64,000 nt of DNA from G965212025 sp965215765 (GTDB taxonomy: Bacteria; Pseudomonadota; Gammaproteobacteria; Poriferisulfidales; Oxydemutatoraceae). The stretch is from contig OZ244118.1 of assembly GCA_965215765.1 (NCBI GenBank), forward strand, positions 1,798,001 through 1,862,000. Reading direction: 5' to 3'. Made by a program: the position numbers and the translations under genes. The notes beneath the pieces are model-generated. The model searched no databases, had not been told where the DNA came from, and saw only the letters and a program-made list of their open reading frames with translations. Of the stretch, positions 57,726 to 64,000 are shown piece after piece (within the stretch, counting starts at the first letter, position 1; every line of letters begins with the position of its first letter).

Positions 57726-58862
57726 ATATTCAGCCACAACATAAGCGGTTGCTTCGTCAAAGAAAAACCCTGCCGTTGCCTTGCGCTTACCTTGTCACGC
57801 CTGGTCGTTACCTTGCGGTTACCTTGTCGCGCCTGGTGTTTTCAAATGCGTGATCTCGAACTCAAAGTTATAAAGGTCAGCGATATTTCCTCTGTGCGGT
57901 ATTGAGTCGACACCAACGGCTCCCCACTTTCACCCCTTCTGGCATTTGCGACATCTCCTCTGCTTGGTGATTCTCGCTAACACCCCAGAAACAATGGGTC
58001 AGGCTGGCATGAAAAAGCTCAAACACATCTCGAGACAAGAGCCGCAGAGTTCGAAGTCCTGATTGCCTAGATAAAACCTCTGCCGACCAAGAGACCAATT
58101 CGCCACGTACGGGTTCGCCACCCTCAATATTCAGCCACATCCAAGCGGTTGCTTCGTCAAGGAAAAGTCCTGCCGTTATCTTGCCGTTATCTTGTTGTGC
58201 CTGGTGTTTTCAAATGAGAGATCTCGAACTCAAAGTTATAAAGACCAACGATATTTCCTCTGTGCGGTATTGAGTCGACACCAACGGCTCCCTACTTTCA
58301 CCCCCCCCCGGCATCTACGACATCCCCTCTGCTTGGCGATTCTCGCTAACACCCCGGAAACAATGGATCAGGTGGGCATGAAAAAGGCCAAACACATCTT
58401 GAGAGAAGAGCCGCAGAGTCCAAAGTCTTGATTGCCTGGATAAAACCTCTGCCGACCATGGGGACAACTCGCCACATACGGTTCGCCGCCCTCAATATTC
58501 AGCCACAACATAAGCGGTTACTTCGTTAAGGAAAAATCCTGCCGTTGCCTTGCCGTCACCTTGTCGTGCCTGGTATTTTTTCGAATGCGTGACCCCGAAC
58601 TCAAGTTGTAAAGGTCAGCGATATTTCCTCTGTGCGGCATTGAGTCGACACCAAATGCTCCCTACTTTCACACTTCCTGGCATCCGTGACATCTCCTCTG
58701 CTTGGTGATTCTCGCTAACACCCCGGAAACAATGGATCAGGCTGGCATGAAAAAGCTCAAACACGTCTTGAGACAAGAGCCGCAGAGTTCGAAGTCCTGA
58801 TTGCCTAGATAAAACCTCTTCCGACCAAGAGACCAATTCGCCACATACGGGTTCGCCGCCCT
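57726..58862. repeat. Three tandem copies of a roughly 370-bp non-coding unit after tRNA-Asn
   Basis: Units start near 57,728, 58,128 and 58,495 with ATTCAGCCACA and run through GATATTTCCTCTGTGCGG and ATTGCCTAGATAAAACCTC. Two units leave an open minus-strand frame (57877-58140 and 58615-58836), but the middle unit breaks it by frameshift, and the base changes do not favour coding. No promoter or gene is clear. It may be a decayed insertion at the tRNA. Confidence 0.75.
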
Positions 58863-58954
58863 CAACGGACGAACCTCAAGATATCAACTCAGAAAGCGAT
58901 GTCGTCTATATGGAACCAAAGTCAGAAGCAGTTCCTCACTCCGGAGAAATAGAA

Positions 58955-60271
58955 TTACCACTCTGAAAGAATAGTGAAACTACCTTCACCCTCTTCTTGA
59001 CGGCATCGAGCAACCACGAAATATTCCCCTTCCTCTAAGTTAAATTCGGTTCCTGGATCTGTTTCGGGCAATGGTTCCCAAGTGTTCAGCCCATACAGTG
59101 AGACCAACACGTCACGATCGGCCTCAATACGATATGACCAAGGTCTGGCAACATTCAGACGAAAACCGTGCTCATCTCCGAGTTTGGAAAATACCAGTTT
59201 TCCGCTTGCTTCCCTAACTCTTATCTCCGGGAGAAGTGTGTCGTAGGTATAGCCTAATGCCCGAAAATCCAGGACATCGGCAGGAGTAACGCGATCGCCG
59301 CTGATACTCGGGATACTCGGAAGATAGTCCTCCAGCCAAGGTACGGTTCTCACACGCGGTGAATCTCCGTAGTCCCACGGCCACATTGCGTCAAGAAGTC
59401 CGAACCCGTAAGAGTCTCCGTACCCGAAAGGGTCTCTATGATTTTTTGGATAATAAGAAGGTCCCCAGTGGTCGTTAACTTGCCAGCGTGCCCAAACCCA
59501 GTCCACGGTTGTGTGATGCATAAAAAAGGCCGGGTCGTCTGGTGAGCTCATACTTTTCCATTTGCCCCAACCTCCTACCCTACCTCCTACCCACCCCCCA
59601 AGCCATACGTGCAACGATTCGTGCGAGCCCTGCACCAATCCTTCCAGGAATGCTTCGTATGTCCTATAGCGTGGATCATTGACCAAGTCATCCAGATCCT
59701 TCCTGTTTGGGAGGTGTGGTGGGAGCTCCGTTAGGGGTTGTGTTGAGGGGCGAGGACTATAATCAAGCTGCGTATTCCGCAACAACTCATCCCCTTGTGT
59801 TTTCGCCAATCTCACAGAGGAGCGATGCAATTCTTCAACTAGTACCCAACCTTCCTTTTTGGAAAAGTGACCAGACCTAACCGGCCCATATCCACTGAAG
59901 TGACCTACTTCTCCTTCGGAACCCATGAAGTCATCGTGAAATATGATATCTCTCGTACCTTTAACGTCCGCCCAATCCCAATACAACAGATCCAGATCCG
60001 AATCTTTTCGGCGTAGGGCATCCTCATAGTCCAAAATATACTGGCGATGCCAAGGAAGCAAAGCACGCCCATAGTGACTTCCATTTGAAAGCTGAACACC
60101 ATTTCGACAGCGACAGGTAACACCCAAATGAAGCGCAACAAACTGGTCGTAGCGGCTGATGATTTTGCCGTGCGGGGTTTCAACAGTAGGCTTCTTTAAG
60201 CTTTTAACCGCCTTGATATAACGATCTCGCTCATCCTTCGTTACCAAAGCAGCATTTTTTCTAATTCTCAT
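58955..60271 (-). CDS. Tyrosinase-like type 3 copper protein
   Basis: 438 residues with an AGGAG site 7 nt before ATG 60271. The CuA site includes ALHLGV and SHYGRALLPWHRQYILDYE; the CuB site has GSHESLHVW and PAFFMHHTTVDWVWARWQ. These six or so histidines mark a tyrosinase or related phenol oxidase that converts phenols to quinones. Between the two CuB histidine motifs sits an odd Gly/Trp-rich stretch (GGWVGGRVGGWGKW). A C-terminal beta-rich part of about 100 residues follows the core. No signal peptide. No known partner gene is near. Confidence 0.88.
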   Translation of the reverse strand: MRIRKNAALVTKDERDRYIKAVKSLKKPTVETPHGKIISRYDQFVALHLGVTCRCRNGVQLSNGSHYGRALLPWHRQYILDYEDALRRKDSDLDLLYWDWADVKGTRDIIFHDDFMGSEGEVGHFSGYGPVRSGHFSKKEGWVLVEELHRSSVRLAKTQGDELLRNTQLDYSPRPSTQPLTELPPHLPNRKDLDDLVNDPRYRTYEAFLEGLVQGSHESLHVWLGGWVGGRVGGWGKWKSMSSPDDPAFFMHHTTVDWVWARWQVNDHWGPSYYPKNHRDPFGYGDSYGFGLLDAMWPWDYGDSPRVRTVPWLEDYLPSIPSISGDRVTPADVLDFRALGYTYDTLLPEIRVREASGKLVFSKLGDEHGFRLNVARPWSYRIEADRDVLVSLYGLNTWEPLPETDPGTEFNLEEGEYFVVARCRQEEGEGSFTILSEW

Positions 60272-60925
60272 GCAACACTCCTCTCAAAATTAGTATGGCT
60301 TATGCCCGTCTACGCTAAGCCATAGCAGAGCCACCAAATAACACCGTAGACCCTCTCTAGCACTTGTTTAGCCGAATTACAAATAACCAAAACCCCATTT
60401 ATACGCAGTGTTTGAAAAACCCGTAGCCGATACCGAGAATGCCCCAAGATCGGCCACCAAGGTCGACAAAATTGTAAAGAGACGACACCAAGGAGTAGTG
60501 GAAACGATACTCGCTGGCACTTCGAGTCTCCAGGGAGAGACAGACATAGACCGGTTTACAGTTCGGGAGGACAAGGTAGGCTCGGGCACAGCCGAGGGCA
60601 TCTCCGCGCTAGTGAATCACCGCATGGCTCCGAACCGTACCAACCCGAATAGCAGCAGGGTGTGCTCCTCCCGGTGCCTCACCTCGCACGTGAAGGGAGA
60701 CGGTGTGCCAACACGACCCCGCCGCACTCAACCATCTCAGGGTGTGACTTTGCAATCTGCTTTACCTAGAATGCTCAGCATGTTGGGCCAGACAATCACA
60801 AATGCGCGTATACGAACCGTGGTTTCGGTCTGTGTGTCGAGCTGGGCTGTCAACTCAGGGTTGGCACGTCGCGTGAGTAGCGTCCGGGACACCGGCACAC
60901 CGAGCACCTAAGAGAATCCGCAAGC
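60272..60925. other. Region with no supported gene
   Basis: 650 bp between the tyrosinase and the DUF262 gene. A 167-residue plus-strand frame (60408-60911) has no ribosome site, is rich in Ser, Arg and Thr and resembles nothing I know. I regard it as chance. The promoter of the DUF262 gene must lie here, but no good match is visible. Confidence 0.4.
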
Positions 60926-62659
60926 ATGGCATTCGAAGACCCCATTACCATCCAGGAAGCTATCAAACATGTGCGTCGCGACGAGTATGTCCTGCCTGCC
61001 ATCCAGCGTGAATTTATCTGGAAGACCGACCAGATCACACGCCTCTTCGACTCGCTCATGCGCGGCTACCCAATCGGCAGTTTTCTTTTCTGGAAGGTGG
61101 CTAGTGGTCACTATGACGTGTTCAGGTTCTACGGCTTCCTTGACAACTACCATGAGCGCGACCGGCACCATAACCCGCCCATAGATCTCACCGGAGACGA
61201 GGGTGTTACCGCCATTCTTGATGGACACCAACGCCTCACATCGCTCCACATTGGGCTACGGGGTAGCTACGCCTTCAAGACCAAGCACAAGCGGCGGAAC
61301 AACCCTGACGCATTCCCGCAACGTAGGCTCTACTTGAACCTTCTACAGCCCGCATCCAATGAGGAAGTTGAGCACAAGTACGATTTTCGCTTCCTCACGG
61401 ATACCGGTGCCCAAAATGTTGATGGCAAGCATTGGTTCCCCGTCGGAGACGTGCTGAGCTTCGATGACCCGTACGACGTCATTCAATATCTACGCGAGCA
61501 TGACTTGCTCAAGCCGAAATACCCCCAGGAGTGCCTTTCTAAGCTCTATAAGGCCATCTGCGAGAAGAAGCTGATCAACTACTACCAAGAGGAAGACCAA
61601 GATATCAACAAGGTTCTGAATATCTTCATTCGAGTGAACAGTGGTGGAACCAAGCTGAGCCACTCGGATCTTTTGCTGAGCATTGCGACGGCACTGTGGG
61701 ACAACCTTGATGCACGGAAGGAGATTCACGACCTTGTAGACGACCTCAACCGCATTGGCGAAGGATTTAGTCTGAGCAAAGACTTCGTCCTCAAGTCCTG
61801 TCTCGTGCTCGCTGACATCTCTGACATCGGGTTCAAAGTTAAAAACTTCACTCGCAAGAACACTAAGAAAATTGAAGGTGCTTGGCACCAGATTTCCGAT
61901 GCGCTACGGGACGCCGTCTGCCTCGCTTCGCGCTTCGGCTACAACAGGCGCACATTGTCCTCGAACAATGTCTTGGTACCCATTGCCTACTATCTACTCA
62001 CACGGCAGCCCGAAGGTTACTTGGAGCGTCAGGTTCACGCAGACGACAGAGAAGCAGTACGAAAGTGGATTGCACGGGCACTGCTCAAAACCGGCACCTT
62101 CGGAGGCAGCTCGGACACAACGCTTCGAGCCGCACGTTCGGCTATTCAAGGCCACTCTGGGTCGTTCCCAATCCAGCAACTGGATATAGCGGCCAAGATT
62201 CGCTTCGTGGAAGAAGATCTTGATGACCTGCTCGACAAGACCTACGGCAACCGAGTTACCTTCTCGGTGCTGGCGCTGCTCTATCCTGGTGTGGGTCTCG
62301 CCAACCGCTTCCAAGAAGACCATTTCTTTCCGAAGGCCTTCTTCACCAAAAAGCGCCTACTTGATGCTGGCGTTTCAGAAGATCAAGTGTCGGCGTTCCT
62401 GGAGCGCCGAGATCGAATAGCAAACCTGCAGTTGCTAGAAGCCACACAGAATCAGGAAAAATCCGCGAAGATGCCAACCGAGTGGATGCGAAGTCACTTC
62501 ACCAGTGACGATACTCTCAACAGGTGGAAGGAGCGGAGCTTCGTAGACGACATCGACATCCCAGACGACATGCGTGAATTTCTCGACTTCTATGAAGCGC
62601 GTCGGAAGAAAATGAAGGCACGCCTCGCGCAGGATCTTGGTGTAAACCTGCATGGCTAA
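60926..62659 (+). CDS. DUF262/DUF1524 (GmrSD-type) defence protein
   Basis: 577 residues. The N-terminal DUF262 domain has YVLPAIQREFIWKTDQITRLF, SLMRGYPIGSFLFW and ILDGHQRLTSL (about residues 98-105), a ParB/Srx-like nucleotide-binding fold. The C-terminal part has EDHFFPKAFF (near 464) and NLQLLEATQNQEKS, an HNH-like DUF1524 nuclease pattern. Fused proteins of this type restrict modified phage DNA in the GmrSD/type IV group; the target here is unknown. The common DGQQR motif reads DGHQR. The gene is intact; its last 100 bp recur at 63201. Confidence 0.87.
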   Translation: MAFEDPITIQEAIKHVRRDEYVLPAIQREFIWKTDQITRLFDSLMRGYPIGSFLFWKVASGHYDVFRFYGFLDNYHERDRHHNPPIDLTGDEGVTAILDGHQRLTSLHIGLRGSYAFKTKHKRRNNPDAFPQRRLYLNLLQPASNEEVEHKYDFRFLTDTGAQNVDGKHWFPVGDVLSFDDPYDVIQYLREHDLLKPKYPQECLSKLYKAICEKKLINYYQEEDQDINKVLNIFIRVNSGGTKLSHSDLLLSIATALWDNLDARKEIHDLVDDLNRIGEGFSLSKDFVLKSCLVLADISDIGFKVKNFTRKNTKKIEGAWHQISDALRDAVCLASRFGYNRRTLSSNNVLVPIAYYLLTRQPEGYLERQVHADDREAVRKWIARALLKTGTFGGSSDTTLRAARSAIQGHSGSFPIQQLDIAAKIRFVEEDLDDLLDKTYGNRVTFSVLALLYPGVGLANRFQEDHFFPKAFFTKKRLLDAGVSEDQVSAFLERRDRIANLQLLEATQNQEKSAKMPTEWMRSHFTSDDTLNRWKERSFVDDIDIPDDMREFLDFYEARRKKMKARLAQDLGVNLHG

Positions 62660-62661
62660 TC

Positions 62662-62695
62662 GCTCCGTCACGAGGACGCTTCCTCTTTACGGAGC
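62662..62695 (+). other. Nested hairpin after the DUF262 stop
   Basis: Outer stem GCTCCGT / ACGGAGC encloses inner stem GAGGA / TCCTC. It starts 3 bp after the stop codon. No T-run follows, so it may be a processing or stability element. The copy near 63,305 keeps the outer stem and one mismatch in the inner one. Confidence 0.45.
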
Positions 62696-62889
62696 CTTGA
62701 TAGCACAGATTCTTGTGAGCCCGTCCTGAGGAGCCATTACTCAACCGCAGCCAAGAACAACTCGGCACTTTGGTTAAAAACCTGGCTCCTGGCAAAGAGA
62801 TCGGGCTTCGATTTCGGCCAGCCTGGCTCTGCACAGACATCGGTCACCTTTGACATAACTGCGCTGCTGCTACATAGGGAGGCACCCGC

Positions 62890-63111
62890 ATGAGCGAAAT
62901 CTCTCACGCCGCTACATCATTCGTCCAGCAGGTTGCCACAGGAACCTCGTTGATCCAGCGGGGAATTCAGCAACATCGCGGACAAAAAAAAGACGCCCCC
63001 GCAAAGGGGCGTCGAGCCGACAATACTCTCATCGGTGGGGTTTATGTGAGTCATATTAGTAGTGACCAAGGGCGTTGTCAATCTCGGCGTTCCTTCACCC
63101 GGGAGGAGTGA
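62890..63111 (+). CDS. Small ORF, copy 1 (MSEISHA family)
   Basis: ATG 62890 has a strong ribosome site (AGGGAGG, 7 nt spacing). The frame continues for 73 codons, but only the first 38 or so (MSEISHAATSFVQQVATG then SLIQRGIQQHRGQKKDAP) are shared with copy 2. The rest is antisense to the predicted small RNA. The shared part looks like an amphipathic helix with a basic end and no signal peptide. I know no family. It resembles the layout of type I toxin-antitoxin loci, but toxicity is unproven. Confidence 0.45.
   Translation: MSEISHAATSFVQQVATGTSLIQRGIQQHRGQKKDAPAKGRRADNTLIGGVYVSHISSDQGRCQSRRSFTREE
62984..63013 (-). terminator. Rho-independent terminator of small RNA copy 1
   Basis: Stem GACGCCCC / GGGGCGTC with a 6-nt loop, followed on the minus strand by eight T. 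A textbook terminator. Confidence 0.85.
62984..63047 (-). ncRNA. Predicted small RNA, copy 1
   Basis: A consensus promoter (63053-63081) and a strong terminator (62984-63013) on the minus strand enclose about 62 nt with no ORF. The RNA would have a 5' hairpin (CCGATGA...GTCGG) and the terminator stem. It runs antisense to the 3' part of the small ORF at 62890. Confidence 0.55.
63053..63081 (-). promoter_or_regulatory. Sigma70 promoter of small RNA copy 1
   Basis: Minus strand: TTGACA (63076-63081), exactly 17 bp, TAATAT (63053-63058). The best promoter match in the window, and repeated at 63811-63839. Confidence 0.8.
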
Positions 63112-63131
63112 TAAACCGAGTGATCACCTAC
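63108..63131 (+). pseudogene. Fragment of the NYN gene 5' end
   Basis: GTG then INRVITY, preceded by GGGAGGAG, matching the first codons of the gene at 63869. It is cut after TAC by the duplication join. Confidence 0.7.
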
Positions 63132-63200
63132 TTGATTAAAAACCTGGCTCCTGGCAAAGAGATCGAGCCACGATTTCGGCCAGCTTGACTTTGCACAGAC

Positions 63201-63303
63201 GACGTCCCAGACGACATGCGTGGGTTTCTCGACTTCTATGAAGCGCGTCGAAAGAAAATGAAGGCACGCCTCGCGCAGGCTCTTGGTGTAAACCTGGATG
63301 TCT
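63201..63303 (+). pseudogene. Copy of the DUF262 gene 3' end
   Basis: Matches 62555-62659 (CCAGACGACATGCG...GTAAACCTG) with a few changes, including the stop codon. No start; a fragment left by tandem duplication. The downstream hairpin and spacer were copied with it. Confidence 0.9.
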
Positions 63304-63535
63304 AATCGCTCCGTCACGAAGACGCTTCCTCTTTACGGAGCCTTGATAGCACAGGTTCTTGTGAGCCCGTCCTGAGGAACCATTACTCAGCCGCAGCCAA
63401 GAACAACTCGGCACTTTGGTTAAAAGCCTGACTCCTGGCAAAGAGATCGGGTCACGACTTCGGCCAGCCTGGCTCTGCGCAGACGTCAGCCACCTTCAGC
63501 ATGGCTGCGCTGCTACTGCATGGGGAGGCATCCGC

Positions 63536-63667
63536 ATGAGCGAAATCTCTCACGCCGTTGCAGCATTCGTCCAGCAGGTTGCTGCAAGAAACCCGTTGAT
63601 CCAGCGAGGAACTCAGGAACATTGCGGACAAAAAAATGACGCTCCCCGTAGGGAGCGTCTGTACTAA
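63536..63667 (+). CDS. Small ORF, copy 2 (MSEISHA family)
   Basis: 43 codons; GGGGAGG 7 nt before ATG 63536. The first 38 residues are MSEISHAVAAFVQQVAARN then PLIQRGTQEHCGQKNDAP, close to copy 1. The conserved ribosome site and reading frame support translation. The tail overlaps the antisense small RNA terminator. Confidence 0.45.
   Translation: MSEISHAVAAFVQQVAARNPLIQRGTQEHCGQKNDAPRRERLY
63630..63659 (-). terminator. Rho-independent terminator of small RNA copy 2
   Basis: Stem GACGCTCCC / GGGAGCGTC, loop of 4 nt, then on the minus strand A and seven T. Confidence 0.8.
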
Positions 63668-63804
63668 AAGGCTCCACTTAGGGAGCGTCTGTACTAAAGG
63701 CTCCACTTAGGGAGCACTATACTCAGAGAGGCTCCCCCGGGGGAGCGTCTAGCCGATGACTCTCTCAATCGGTGGCCGATGATTCTCTCATCGGTGGGTT
63801 AACG
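63630..63804 (-). ncRNA. Predicted small RNA, copy 2 (expanded)
   Basis: The same promoter/terminator arrangement as copy 1, but about 175 nt. The 5' hairpin (CCGATGA...TCATCGG) is present twice, and GGAGCC/GCTCCC stem-loops related to the terminator occur four times in a row, so its modules have been amplified. Confidence 0.5.
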
Positions 63805-63810
63805 TGAGTA

Positions 63811-63839
63811 ATATTAGTCGCATCCAAGGGCGTTGTCAA
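63811..63839 (-). promoter_or_regulatory. Sigma70 promoter of small RNA copy 2
   Basis: Minus strand TTGACA (63834-63839), 17 bp, TAATAT (63811-63816), the same as copy 1 while the spacer sequence has diverged. Confidence 0.8.
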
Positions 63840-63868
63840 CCCATACCTTCCCCCACTTGCGAAGTAAA

Positions 63869-64000
63869 ATGAACCGGGTGATCACCTACGTATACGGCTT
63901 CAACCTCTATTTTGGATTGAAGGACAAAGGCGGCGCAAATACCACTGGCTCGATCTCTGCGCCCTCTCCCGGTCATTTCTCAAGGGCAAACAACAGTTTG
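63869..64000 (+). pseudogene. NYN-domain nuclease gene, damaged, cut by window end
   Basis: It starts MNRVITYVYGFNLYFGLKDKG. The NYN family (PIN-like RNases) has VDGFN here; the catalytic Asp is replaced by Tyr. At about 63,930 the frame must shift to read RRKYHWLDLCALSRSFL, the expected continuation, since about four bases of the usual KGWRR region are missing. The gene therefore seems inactive, unless the shift is a sequencing error. The 3' part is outside the window. Confidence 0.7.

Noticed and set aside
57877..58836. Repeated minus-strand ORFs in the tRNA-Asn repeat as a real small gene
   Set aside because: The frame is broken in the middle unit and there is no ribosome site.
60408..60911. 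167-residue plus-strand ORF before the DUF262 gene
   Set aside because: No ribosome site, skewed composition, no recognisable motif.
62850..62876. TTGACA and TACATA as a promoter for small ORF copy 1
   Set aside because: Spacing is 15 bp, the start site would fall after the ribosome site, and copy 2 lacks the -35.

Overview
The window looks like a chromosomal piece of a gammaproteobacterium. The evidence is gene order: thrS-infC-rpmI-rplT-pheS-pheT-ihfA-merR-tRNA-Pro, then lepB-rnc-era-recO-pdxJ-acpS, plus trxA-rho and map-dapC-dapD-dapE. No species can be named from the sequence. The genome is unusually rich in partial tandem duplications.

Layout. 0-15.9 kb (minus strand): four tandem paralogues of very large secreted GLUG/fibronectin-III-like proteins. 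The leftmost runs off the window and the rightmost is broken. 16.4-21.8 kb: trxA and rho (plus strand), then purD and purH (minus strand), with two extra copies of the purD 3' end. 21.8-34.2 kb: an accessory region built from repeats of one segment (purH 5' end, a small secreted protein or lipoprotein gene, tRNA-Arg(CCG)). Cargo lies between the repeats: a C5-methyltransferase/BsuBI-PstI-type restriction pair, an orphan C5 methyltransferase, and a Qat anti-phage locus (qatB, qatC, qatD) that keeps only the last codons of what was probably qatA. 34.2-39.7 kb: a di-haem cytochrome c and the map-dapC-dapD-dapE genes. 39.5-40.8 kb: a roughly 245-bp array made of the dapE 3' end. 40.7-54.1 kb (minus strand): exonuclease, cysM, acpS, pdxJ, recO, era, rnc, lepB, tRNA-Pro, merR, ihfA, pheT, pheS, rplT, rpmI, infC, thrS, tRNA-Val. 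54.3-57.7 kb: uvrB, an aspartate aminotransferase and tRNA-Asn. 57.7-64 kb: a triple non-coding repeat, a tyrosinase, a DUF262/DUF1524 (GmrSD-type) defence gene, then a duplicated block with a small ORF opposed by a predicted antisense small RNA, ending in a damaged NYN-domain nuclease gene.

How the parts relate. The housekeeping genes are in conserved operons with stop/start overlaps. Three unrelated genes (purD, dapE and the DUF262 gene) each stay intact but are followed by tandem copies of their own 3' ends, so a general duplication process seems active. The repeated tRNA-Arg segments flank every defence cargo block, yet no integrase or transposase is visible. The least familiar candidate system is the small-ORF/antisense-RNA unit at 62.9-63.8 kb. 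The clearest altered known system is the Qat locus without its ATPase gene.
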